The position numbers and the translations under genes are program-made. From Polaribacter sp. Hel1_85 (lineage in GTDB: Bacteria > Bacteroidota > Bacteroidia > Flavobacteriales > Flavobacteriaceae): a stretch of 64,000 nt of DNA. Location: NCBI RefSeq assembly GCF_000766795.1, contig NZ_JPDS01000001.1, positions 129,001 through 193,000 of the forward strand, written 5' to 3'. How positions within the stretch are numbered: the first letter of the stretch is position 1; each line of letters begins with the position of its first letter. Of the stretch, positions 8,143 through 16,538 are shown in pieces. Under the pieces are notes generated by a model. It was not told the DNA's origin. It searched no databases and saw only the letters and a program-made list of their open reading frames with translations.

Positions 8143-9096
8143 ATGAGTTTTTTTAAAAAAATATTTTCAAAAGAAAAAAAAGAAACCTTAGACAAAGGTT
8201 TAGAAAAATCTAAAGAAAGTTTCTTTGGTAAATTAACCAAAGCAGTTGCAGGTAAATCTAAAGTAGATGATGATGTTTTAGATAATTTAGAAGAAATTTT
8301 AGTAGCTTCTGATGTTGGTGTAGATACAACACTAAAAATTATTGATAGAATAGAAGCTAGAGTTGCCAAAGATAAATATGTTGGTACAGATGAGTTAAAT
8401 AGAATTCTTAGAGAAGAAATTGCAGGTTTATTATCTGAAACTAATGTTGGTAATGAAACCGAATTTACAATTCCTAAAGACAAAAAACCTTATGTAATAA
8501 TGGTTGTTGGTGTAAATGGAGTTGGTAAAACAACAACGATTGGTAAGTTAGCTTCTCAATTTAAAAAACAAGGATTAAAAGTTGTTTTAGGTGCAGCAGA
8601 TACATTTAGAGCTGCAGCAATAGATCAATTACAAGTTTGGGCAGATAGAACAGATGTGCCAATTGTAAGGCAAGAAATGGGCTCAGATCCTGCTTCTGTA
8701 GCTTTTGATACGTTAAAATCTGCAGTTACACAAGATGCAGATGTTGTAATTATAGATACAGCAGGTAGATTACATAATAAAGTTAATTTAATGAATGAGT
8801 TGACAAAAATTAAACGTGTAATGCAAAAAGTGGTAGATAACTCACCTCATGATGTTTTATTGGTTTTAGATGGTTCTACAGGGCAAAATGCTTTTGAACA
8901 AGCAAAACAATTTACAAAAGCAACAGAAGTTACCTCTTTGGCAGTTACTAAATTAGATGGTACAGCTAAAGGTGGTGTTGTCATTGGTATTTCAGATCAG
9001 TTTAAAATACCCGTAAAATATATTGGAGTAGGAGAAGGAATAGACGATTTACAAGTCTTTAACAAACATGAGTTTGTAGATTCTTTTTTTAAATAA
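8143..9096 (+). CDS. ftsY: FtsY, signal recognition particle receptor
   Basis: FtsY is the membrane-associated SRP GTPase that docks ribosome-nascent chain complexes to the Sec translocon. The length is 317 residues with a short Lys-rich N-terminal A region, typical of Bacteroidota. The NG domain shows G1 GVNGVGKTTTIGKLA, the insertion-box region ADTFRAAAIDQLQVW, G3 DTAGR and G4 TKLDGTAKGG, ending GVGEGIDDLQVFNKHEFVDS. It follows the ribosomal operon after a terminator and a repeat; no clear promoter box is seen in front. Confidence 0.97.
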   Translation: MSFFKKIFSKEKKETLDKGLEKSKESFFGKLTKAVAGKSKVDDDVLDNLEEILVASDVGVDTTLKIIDRIEARVAKDKYVGTDELNRILREEIAGLLSETNVGNETEFTIPKDKKPYVIMVVGVNGVGKTTTIGKLASQFKKQGLKVVLGAADTFRAAAIDQLQVWADRTDVPIVRQEMGSDPASVAFDTLKSAVTQDADVVIIDTAGRLHNKVNLMNELTKIKRVMQKVVDNSPHDVLLVLDGSTGQNAFEQAKQFTKATEVTSLAVTKLDGTAKGGVVIGISDQFKIPVKYIGVGEGIDDLQVFNKHEFVDSFFK

Positions 9097-9128
9097 CACT
9101 CTAAATATAATCTCTTTTTTAAATAGTT

Positions 9129-10631
9129 ATGAGAAAAATAATTACACTTTTTGTTTTCTTCATTAGTTTTTTAATGAATTCTCAAATATCTAGTTTGGCT
9201 GAATTAGCATCTGGAGATATTCAATTGTTTAACCCAATTTATGAAATAGATAAAAATATTTATGGCTATTTTATGGTGGTAAAACTAGATAACGTTAGTG
9301 AAGCTGAACAAAAATTTGAATATATTTTTTTAGATAAAAACCTAAACAAAGTAGCTAATGGAGAGTTTATAGATGCAAATTATAAAAAGTATGCATTCCA
9401 ATTTATCACACCTGAAAAAATAGGGAATAAGATTATTCTAAGCAAAATATATTACAAATCACAACAACAGTTTTTTGGTAATAATTCTGATTATAAGTTT
9501 GTAGCTAATAGAACTTTAGATTTGTCTACCAACAAAATGTCTAAACCTTTTTACTTTGAAAATGATTCGGTTATAGAAGGAGAAAGAGTTGCTAAAAAAC
9601 TTGATAAAAGAATCAAAAAAAATATTTTTATACAATATCCACTTGCTATTGATGATGGATATTTACTTTTTAAACAATCTAAATTACTTAAAAATTCTTT
9701 TCAAACTAAAAAAATAGCCACTTTAGAAGCTTATAATATAGATAATTCTAAAAAATGGCAATACAATTATAATCCAAAAGAAGAAATTGTAAATACAAGA
9801 ATTGAGTTTCTTAACGAGGAAACAATTGTATTATGGGCAAAGAATTTTAGAACTAAATCTCAAGTTTTACATTTAATTAATCCAAAAACAGGAGAAGCTG
9901 ATTTTAAGTATGAAATAGAAAATAAAAAATCTGATTACAATCATTTTTATAAGGTTAGAAAACTTAAAAACAGAACTGTAATTGTTGGTATGACTAGTAA
10001 ATATAGGTCATCAGGTTTTGATTTTAAAAAAGCAACAGGTTTCTTTAAAATTGAATTAGATAATAAAGGAAATGAAACATTTAAAAAATATTTTAAATGG
10101 GAAGAAGCTGGCAGCCTGTTAAGTATTAAAAAGAATGGAAAGTTAAAGGAAGATGGTTATCGTTTATTAGCTAAACAATTCTTTATTTTTGAAGATGGAA
10201 GTACCGCTTTTTTAACTGAAAAATTTAAAGATACTCAGTATTATGTTGTCGTTGCTTTGGCTCCTAAAACAACAGATTTTTTAATGTTAAATTTCAACAA
10301 AGAGTTTACGCTTAATAATGTAGAAAAGATAGAAAAAGACAAATCTTATTATTCAAGTTCTGATTATTTGTATTCTCAAAGAATAAAAGAGGGTAATGGC
10401 GTTGTTTTCTTTTATAGAGATTATAAAAAAGACGAAGCAACCAAAAAGAAGAACTGGGTTTTAGGAATCGTTACTGTAATTGATGGTAAAATGAATCATG
10501 AACAAATTCCGATGTCTTCTGAAGAACATTTTATTACTCCTTACATTGCAAAAGAAGGTTATATTTTATTAAGAGAATTAAATAAGGATAGTGACCATGA
10601 TGAAATTAGATTAGAGAAATTAAACTACTAA
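9129..10631 (+). CDS. Secreted protein of unknown function (beta-propeller-like)
   Basis: A 500-residue protein with a signal peptide (MRKIITLFVFFISFLMNSQ). I do not recognise the family with confidence; it may belong to a Bacteroidota DUF (DUF6770-like). The body is a series of short beta-strand-rich segments with recurring patterns such as TIVLWAKNF, RTVIVGMTS, DGYRLLAKQFFIFEDGSTAF and NGVVFFYRDY. These alternate 'read value, report value' blades suggest a propeller fold. It starts 32 bases after ftsY, so it is probably co-transcribed. Its stop overlaps the stop of the convergent M48 gene by four bases. Confidence 0.6.
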   Translation: MRKIITLFVFFISFLMNSQISSLAELASGDIQLFNPIYEIDKNIYGYFMVVKLDNVSEAEQKFEYIFLDKNLNKVANGEFIDANYKKYAFQFITPEKIGNKIILSKIYYKSQQQFFGNNSDYKFVANRTLDLSTNKMSKPFYFENDSVIEGERVAKKLDKRIKKNIFIQYPLAIDDGYLLFKQSKLLKNSFQTKKIATLEAYNIDNSKKWQYNYNPKEEIVNTRIEFLNEETIVLWAKNFRTKSQVLHLINPKTGEADFKYEIENKKSDYNHFYKVRKLKNRTVIVGMTSKYRSSGFDFKKATGFFKIELDNKGNETFKKYFKWEEAGSLLSIKKNGKLKEDGYRLLAKQFFIFEDGSTAFLTEKFKDTQYYVVVALAPKTTDFLMLNFNKEFTLNNVEKIEKDKSYYSSSDYLYSQRIKEGNGVVFFYRDYKKDEATKKKNWVLGIVTVIDGKMNHEQIPMSSEEHFITPYIAKEGYILLRELNKDSDHDEIRLEKLNY

Positions 10632-11938
10632 TTTTCAGTATAATAATCGCCAATATTTTTAATTTCTTCTAAATTTAAATTCCATATAAAACTCAAGAAT
10701 TGCTGATATTCTTTAGTTTGTTTTTTAGGATTAATTCTTTCTATATATCTGTTTAATTGATATTTTTTCTTAGCCTTATAAAGACTTAAAAAGTTTTTGC
10801 CCAACCATTTCTTTAAATAACTATTTGTAGAGTCTTTAGATAGTTTGTGTAATATAAGCCTTATACTATAACCATATTCTTCTAAATCATAGAAGTTAAC
10901 AATATCTCCTTCTTTAGCTATTTTCTGTAATCTAGAAAATGTCTTTCCTTTTGAACTTTTAGAAAGTGAATCATTTATAGATAATTCTGGAAAGTCTTTC
11001 TTTAACTTTAAGATTCTTTCTGTAAATTCTGGATGAGATTTTACAGAATCTTTATTAATTTTTTCGGTGTATTTAGAATAATCATAATCAGAAAATTTTT
11101 CCATTTTTAGCCAAGAATCTTTAAAAGGTTGTTTTGGAATATCAAAAAATCGTCTATAAACCGTAGAATCTAAATTTATAGTTGGCAATTTTTCATAATC
11201 TGCTAATAACTGTAAAGCACTTATATAGTTTGGTTTATAAAGTGTTGTGTTTTTATATAAAAGATAACCAACAGAATCTGCTTGCATTTCTTTTTTTCTG
11301 TGGGTTTTACTATCAGAATATAGTAAGTTTTTTAAAATTGAAAAGGACTTATCGTAGGTGTTGTATTTCTCTTTTTTAATTCTTCTTGCTTGATCTTTTC
11401 TTAATTTAGAAGTTCTTAATTTGGCTATTCTAATCATGTTATCGCTAACATGATTTAGGTTTTCATGTGCTATTTCATGTGATAAAACAGAAACTAATTG
11501 ATCTTCGTTTTCAAAATACTTAAACAATCCTATATTCAGAAAAATAATACCATCTCCAATATTTAAAGCATTTATACTAGGGTTTTTAGAAATATAAATA
11601 GAAAGGTTTTTGTCTTTTAGTTTCGGGTTCGAATTAATAATTACTTTAGACAAGCTATCGGTATATTTTGTAAAAAGTGTGTCGAAAATAATTTTCTCTT
11701 TATTCACATTTTTCAAAAACTCTTTATGCTTGCTTTTATATAAATTAGTAATTTCTATTCTTAATTTTCCTTTGTATTCTTTTTTTAAACTTTTATAAAA
11801 AAGGCTATGTGTTTTTTTTAAATTTTTAGTGAGCTTTTTTCTAATTTCGAAATCACTTGTATCAATTAGCCTTAAGGTTTGAGCGCTAAAATTTATAGAA
11901 AATAGTAAGACAAATATTGCTGTAATTTTTTTAATCAT
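10628..11938 (-). CDS. Secreted M48-family zinc metallopeptidase
   Basis: A 436-residue protein with a signal peptide (residues 1-19, SINFSAQ). The zinc site HEIAH is at 154-158, preceded by the GDGIIFLNIGLF strand found in M48 peptidases; the third ligand is probably Glu in KKEMQADSVGY near residue 218. The central domain resembles BepA/LoiP-type periplasmic proteases that act on misfolded outer-membrane proteins. The C-terminal ~200 residues are helical and Lys-rich, without a recognisable domain. Substrate is unknown. Tail-to-tail with the upstream gene, with stops overlapping. Confidence 0.85.
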   Translation of the reverse strand: MIKKITAIFVLLFSINFSAQTLRLIDTSDFEIRKKLTKNLKKTHSLFYKSLKKEYKGKLRIEITNLYKSKHKEFLKNVNKEKIIFDTLFTKYTDSLSKVIINSNPKLKDKNLSIYISKNPSINALNIGDGIIFLNIGLFKYFENEDQLVSVLSHEIAHENLNHVSDNMIRIAKLRTSKLRKDQARRIKKEKYNTYDKSFSILKNLLYSDSKTHRKKEMQADSVGYLLYKNTTLYKPNYISALQLLADYEKLPTINLDSTVYRRFFDIPKQPFKDSWLKMEKFSDYDYSKYTEKINKDSVKSHPEFTERILKLKKDFPELSINDSLSKSSKGKTFSRLQKIAKEGDIVNFYDLEEYGYSIRLILHKLSKDSTNSYLKKWLGKNFLSLYKAKKKYQLNRYIERINPKKQTKEYQQFLSFIWNLNLEEIKNIGDYYTEN

Positions 11939-12113
11939 TCTAAAGATTATTTTTAAAGAACGAAGATACTTTATTTTTAAAAAAGGTTATAGTGTTTTCT
12001 ATTTATGATGTTTTCTTAGTTCAATTTGGAAAATATTAATGAACCAGGAAAACAATTTACAAGTGTTTAAAAAAAAAAAACTTGTAGATTCATTTTTAAT
12101 GTAAAAACTTACT

Positions 12114-13184
12114 TTATTCAATTACTGCATTTATTTTTTCCCACAAATCGTTATCAAAATTAGACAACGCAAAATTAGAGTCTTCAGCAGATTCCCCCAT
12201 TCTAATAATTACCAGTTTTTTACTTGGTACAACATATATTTTTTGGTCATTTTTACCCAAAGCAGCATACATATCTGCAGGTGCATTTGGTATTAATTCT
12301 CCATTAAATTGAACTTGAGTTTGTGGTAAATGATAATTCGGTTTTCCGTTTAACCACCATAAATACCCATAAGAATTATTAATGTTTTGAGAAGTATTTG
12401 TAGCTTCCATTAAAAAAGATTCAGAAACAATTTGTGTGTTTTCCCATTTTCCGTTTGCAAAAATTAGCAATCCAAAACGTGCCATACTTCTTGTATTACT
12501 CCAATAAACACTTAAACTCCCTAAATCTGTCCAAGTTCCATTCATGCCAATTTTATCACTTAATTTGGTGTTAAAATAGTTCTGCCAAGTTATATTGCTT
12601 GCATTTGCAACAACATCTTGCATTTTTACATACACGTTATGATATGCCCAACGTGTTCCTGCATTTGCAACGTATTTTAAATTATCAGCAAAAACAGCAT
12701 CACCTAAAGTATCATCTAAACCAGAAGTCATAGACAATAAATTTTTACAAGTAATTTGGTTTTCTTGTTCCAAAGTAGTGCTTGTCCAACCTATTCCTAA
12801 AAAATCAGACACTTTATCATTTATATTTAATAGGTTTTCATCTTGTGCGATTCCAAAAATGGTAGCAGTTAATGTTTTGCCTGCACTTGCCCAATACCAA
12901 TTATTAGTTGATGTGTGATTGTTAAAGTATTCTTCTAGTACAATTTTTCCGTTGTAAAGCACCATAAAACTTTTGGTGTTTTTTTCGGATAAATAGGTTT
13001 TTAATTCTTCAATCTTGTTAAGATTCCAGTTTAAGTCTTCAGGAAGTATAGTTTCCCAAGTATCTGTTGTTAAAGAAGGAAAGTAGGTTTCTGCTGTTTG
13101 TTCTTCTTCAACCTCTTTTTTTGAGCAAAAAGAAAAGGTGAACAAAAATAAAAGTAAAAACGAATAGGTTTTGGTTGCATTCAT
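12114..13184 (-). CDS. Serine hydrolase lipoprotein, class C beta-lactamase fold
   Basis: A 356-residue lipoprotein; the lipobox ends at Cys20 (FTFSFC-SKKE) and is followed by an acidic Glu-rich linker. The beta-lactamase/penicillin-binding fold is shown by SAGK (Ser100-Lys103, SxxK motif) and YHN about residue 190 (YxN motif). TSGLDD and YGYLWWLNG are typical of the S12 / 'serine hydrolase' group. Such proteins are usually esterases or D-aminopeptidases rather than true beta-lactamases. Divergent from the amidase gene, with an 80-base shared promoter region. Confidence 0.85.
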   Translation of the reverse strand: MNATKTYSFLLLFLFTFSFCSKKEVEEEQTAETYFPSLTTDTWETILPEDLNWNLNKIEELKTYLSEKNTKSFMVLYNGKIVLEEYFNNHTSTNNWYWASAGKTLTATIFGIAQDENLLNINDKVSDFLGIGWTSTTLEQENQITCKNLLSMTSGLDDTLGDAVFADNLKYVANAGTRWAYHNVYVKMQDVVANASNITWQNYFNTKLSDKIGMNGTWTDLGSLSVYWSNTRSMARFGLLIFANGKWENTQIVSESFLMEATNTSQNINNSYGYLWWLNGKPNYHLPQTQVQFNGELIPNAPADMYAALGKNDQKIYVVPSKKLVIIRMGESAEDSNFALSNFDNDLWEKINAVIE

Positions 13185-13218
13185 TTATAAGATATTATGT
13201 AGGATAAGACTTCTCTTT

Positions 13219-13246
13219 TTGCAAAAGGTTTAAAACGTTATATTTG
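13219..13246 (+). promoter_or_regulatory. Bacteroidota-type promoter for the amidase gene
   Basis: TTG at 13219-13221, a 17-base spacer, then TATATTTG at 13239-13246, matching TTG-N(17-23)-TAnnTTTG. It overlaps a possible TTG start codon at 13244, which argues that the real start is the ATG at 13265. Confidence 0.65.
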
Positions 13247-13264
13247 GATACTAAATTGAATATA

Positions 13265-14905
13265 ATGAAAAAATTACTTTTATTAGGAGGTTCACTTTTC
13301 TTTTTGTTGGCTTGTAGTGAGGAAAAAGCAACCGTTTTTTTTAAAAAATATGATGAAACTTCAGCATTAGAAATGCAGCAAGATCATGAAAAGGATAGAA
13401 TGAAGTTTAAATTAATTCAGTCTAAGTATTTAGATATGAATACAATTTTTAAGCCTTTTCAAGATGATTTAGCTTCTTTTTCTGATGAAGATTATCAATC
13501 TTTAAAGCCAATAATTTTAGAGTCAGATATTCCTTCACTTCAAAAAAATATTAAAAAGGGAAAGCTTTCGTATGAGAAACTAACACTCTTTTATTTATAT
13601 AGAATTAGGAAATTTGAAAGTGATAGCACTAGATCTTTAAATGCTATTATCACATTGAATCCGAACGTTGTTAAAGAAGCAAGAGAAAAAGATGAAAATT
13701 TAAAAGAGTTTTCGTCTGATTATTCTGTTTACGGAATGCCAATTTTGTTAAAAGATAATATTAACACTAAAGAAATGCCTACTACTGCAGGAGCAATTGC
13801 TTTAGCAGAAAATAAGAATACTGAGGATGCTTTTATAGTAAAAAAACTAAAAGAAAATGGCGCCTTAATTTTAGGAAAAGTTAATTTAAGTGAATGGGCA
13901 TATTTTTTCTGTTCTGGTTGTCCTTTAGGATATTCTGCAATTGGTGGACAAACCTTAAACCCTTATGGAAGGAAAATATTTGAAACAGGAGGAAGTTCTG
14001 CAGGAAGTGGAGTTGCAGTTGCTACTAATTATGCTGTAGCTGCTGTTGGTACAGAAACATAGGGTTCTATAACATCACCTTCAAGTCAGAATTCTGTTGT
14101 GGGTTTAAAACCAACAATTGGTGTTTTAAGCAGAACAGGTATTGTACCTATTTCAAGTACTTTAGATACTCCAGGACCAATGACAAAAAATGTGATTGAT
14201 AATTTAATTCTTTTAAACTCTATTTTAGGATATGACAAAGAAGATTCAAAATCTATTTTGGATATTTCTAAGATTGAAGTTGAGTTTAAGAATTCATTCA
14301 AAGGAAAAAAAATTGGAGTTTTAAAATCTTTGTTAACAGACTCTATTTATGCTTTTACAATTGAGAAAATAAAAACAGACGGAGCAGAAATAGTAGAAAT
14401 TACACCGCCAGAAATTTCTTTTGACGGTTTTTTAACCTTACTAAATATTGACATGAAACATGATTTGCCTAAGTATTTATCAGAAAATGCAGATACATCT
14501 ATCTCTATAAAAAGTGTAAAAGATGTTGTTGGTTTTAATAAAAAAGATTCACTTTTAAGAGCACCTTATGGACAACAATTGTTTGAAGGAATTGTAAAAG
14601 ATTCAACAACATTAGAACAACTAGAAATTGTAAAAGCTAATTTAAAATCAGAAGGAGAAAAATATTTACAAGCTTTAAAGAATGAAGAACTAGACGCAAT
14701 TTTGTCTATTAATAATTATCATTCTGGTATTGCAGCTGTGTCAAAACATCCAACATTAACAGTTCCTATGGGATATAAAAAATTTGGAGAACCTATTAGT
14801 TTAACATTTATTGGAGTTCCTTTTTCTGAAAGAAAACTATTAGAAATTGGTTATGCCTTTGAACAATTAACTAAAGCAAGAAAAATGCCTAAAAACTATC
14901 AATAG
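13265..14905 (+). pseudogene. Amidase-signature lipoprotein, interrupted by in-frame TAG
   Basis: One 546-codon frame encodes an amidase-signature enzyme (secreted Asn/Gln-type amide hydrolase) with a lipobox ending in LLACSEE. The catalytic Lys is Lys163 (PILLKDNINT) and the Gly/Ser block is GGSSAGSG. At 14060-14062 a TAG interrupts the signature GTET-stop-GSITSPSS, where most relatives have Asp or a similar residue. The frame then continues cleanly to the normal end, with no other damage. The nucleophile Ser lies two codons after the TAG, so the truncated product (265 residues) cannot be active. It is a recent nonsense mutation, a base-call error, or a case of readthrough. The ATG at 13265 is chosen over the TTG at 13244. 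Confidence 0.85.
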
Positions 14906-14933
14906 AAATAATTTTTATTCATTTTAAAAAAAC

Positions 14934-14941
14934 TATTTTTG
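14934..14941 (+). promoter_or_regulatory. -7 promoter box for rimO
   Basis: TATTTTTG matches TAnnTTTG, 22 bases before the rimO ATG. No TTG lies at the expected distance upstream, so only half of the promoter is supported. Confidence 0.4.
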
Positions 14942-14963
14942 CATCCGCTTTAAACAAAATATC

Positions 14964-16313
14964 ATGCGTACAAAAACCATCAAAAAAAATAAGATTAACG
15001 TTGTTACTTTAGGTTGTTCTAAAAACATTTACGATAGTGAAGTGTTAATGGGGCAATTAAAAGCTAATGGTAAAGAAGTGGTTCATGAAGATGAAAATGA
15101 TGATGGAAATATTGTAGTAATAAATACTTGTGGATTTATAGGAAAAGCAAAAGAAGAATCTATTGATACTATTTTACATTATGCGAAAAGAAAAGAGGCA
15201 GGTGAAATTGATAAAGTTTTTGTTTCTGGATGTTTAAGCGAGCGTTATAAGCCAGATTTAGAAAATGAAATTACAAATGTAGATCAGTATTTTGGTACAC
15301 ATGATTTACCAAATCTTTTACAAGCTTTAGAAGCAGATTATAAGCACGAATTAATAGGTGAACGTTTAACAACGACACCCAAACATTATGCATATTTAAA
15401 AATTGCAGAAGGTTGTGATAGACCTTGCTCTTTTTGTGCAATTCCTTTAATGAGAGGAAAACACGTTTCAACTCCTATTGAAGATATTATTACAGAAGCA
15501 ACAAAATTAGCAGAAAAAGGAATTAAAGAAGTAATGCTAATTGCACAAGATTTAACCTATTATGGGTTAGATATTTATAAAAAACGTGCATTAGCAGATT
15601 TGCTAGAAGCATTGGCTAAAGTAGAAGGAATTGAATGGATAAGAATGCATTATGCTTTTCCTACAGGTTTTCCGGTGGATGTTTTAGAAGTGATGAAACG
15701 CGAGCCAAAAGTATGTAATTATTTAGACATTCCTTTACAACACATAAATACAGAGTTGTTAAAATCTATGAAACGTGGTACAACGCATGAGAAAACTACT
15801 GCGTTAATTCATAAATTTAGAGAAGCTGTTCCAGAAATGGCAATTAGAACAACACTAATTGTTGGTTATCCAGGAGAAACAGAAGAAATGTTTCAAGAAT
15901 TAAAAGATTGGGTAGAAGAAATGCGTTTTGAGCGTTTAGGTGCTTTTGAGTATTCTCATGAAGAAAATACTGGTGCTTATGTGTTAGAAGATGATGTACC
16001 TGCAGAAGTGAAGTTTCAAAGAGTAAATGAAATTATGGAAGTTCAATCTCAGATTTCATGGGAATTGAATCAACAGAAAGTAGGAAAAACATTTAAATGT
16101 TTGTTTGATAGAAAAGACGGTGAGTTTTTCTACGGAAGAACAGAATCTGATTCACCAGATGTAGATAATGATGTGATAGTTGATGCTAAAGAACATTATA
16201 TTAAAATAGGTGAGTTTATTGATATTGAGATTCATGAAGCTGGAGATTACGACTTATACGGAACGCCAGTTGTGAAACAAGAAAAACCAATACCTTTAAA
16301 TCAGAAAAGATAA
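14964..16313 (+). CDS. rimO: Ribosomal protein S12 methylthiotransferase RimO
   Basis: RimO is a radical-SAM methylthiotransferase that modifies a conserved Asp of ribosomal protein S12. The first Fe-S cluster is bound by Cys18 (LGCSKN), Cys56 (NTCGF) and Cys90 (SGCLSERY). The radical-SAM cluster is in CDRPCSFC, Cys151/155/158. A C-terminal TRAM domain occupies about residues 380-440. The length of 449 fits the family. A strong terminator follows 7 bases after the stop. In many Bacteroidota rimO lies close to ftsY; here four accessory genes intervene. Confidence 0.97.
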   Translation: MRTKTIKKNKINVVTLGCSKNIYDSEVLMGQLKANGKEVVHEDENDDGNIVVINTCGFIGKAKEESIDTILHYAKRKEAGEIDKVFVSGCLSERYKPDLENEITNVDQYFGTHDLPNLLQALEADYKHELIGERLTTTPKHYAYLKIAEGCDRPCSFCAIPLMRGKHVSTPIEDIITEATKLAEKGIKEVMLIAQDLTYYGLDIYKKRALADLLEALAKVEGIEWIRMHYAFPTGFPVDVLEVMKREPKVCNYLDIPLQHINTELLKSMKRGTTHEKTTALIHKFREAVPEMAIRTTLIVGYPGETEEMFQELKDWVEEMRFERLGAFEYSHEENTGAYVLEDDVPAEVKFQRVNEIMEVQSQISWELNQQKVGKTFKCLFDRKDGEFFYGRTESDSPDVDNDVIVDAKEHYIKIGEFIDIEIHEAGDYDLYGTPVVKQEKPIPLNQKR

Positions 16314-16320
16314 AAGCATA

Positions 16321-16349
16321 AAAAAAACCGCTCAACGAGCGGTTTTTTT
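16321..16349 (+). terminator. Rho-independent terminator of rimO
   Basis: AAAAAACCGCTC and GAGCGGTTTTTT form a perfect stem around a 3-base AAC loop, with a T-run on the + strand. The A-run on the other side would let it work in both directions. Confidence 0.93.
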
Positions 16350-16404
16350 ATAAATTATCATAGAAAAGTCAATTTCATCGAAAGTAAAAATTTTTGAATA
16401 AACC

Positions 16405-16431
16405 TCTCGACTGCGCTCGAGGAGACATTTT
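16405..16431 (-). repeat. Family B repeat, left arm of inverted pair
   Basis: This copy begins TCTCGACTGCGCTCGAGGAG and ends ACATTTT. It is a ~24/27 reverse-complement match to 16461-16487. The pair lies between the convergent stops of rimO and the M14 peptidase gene. Confidence 0.8.
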
Positions 16432-16460
16432 TCTAATTTATTATCTTACTAGTTTTTTAT

Positions 16461-16487
16461 AAAATGTCAGTTCGAGCGCAGTCGAGA
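16461..16487 (+). repeat. Family B repeat, right arm of inverted pair
   Basis: This copy begins AAAATGTCAGTTCGAGCGCA and ends GTCGAGA. With the copy at 16405-16431 it could form a long stem with a 29-base loop. Each copy also contains its own near-palindrome (CGAGCGCAGTCG). Confidence 0.8.
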
Positions 16488-16538
16488 ACTACTTAAAATA
16501 TCTTTTTTGATTGGATTTTTGTATTATATAAGTTTTAT

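Noticed and set aside
12056..12086. ACAAG...CTTGT around an A-run as a terminator
   Set aside because: Only five pairs with a long poly-A loop and no T-run behind the stem.
12114..13184. Calling this gene an antibiotic-resistance beta-lactamase
   Set aside because: The fold is shared by many esterases and peptidases; the motifs and lipoprotein anchor do not show beta-lactam hydrolysis.
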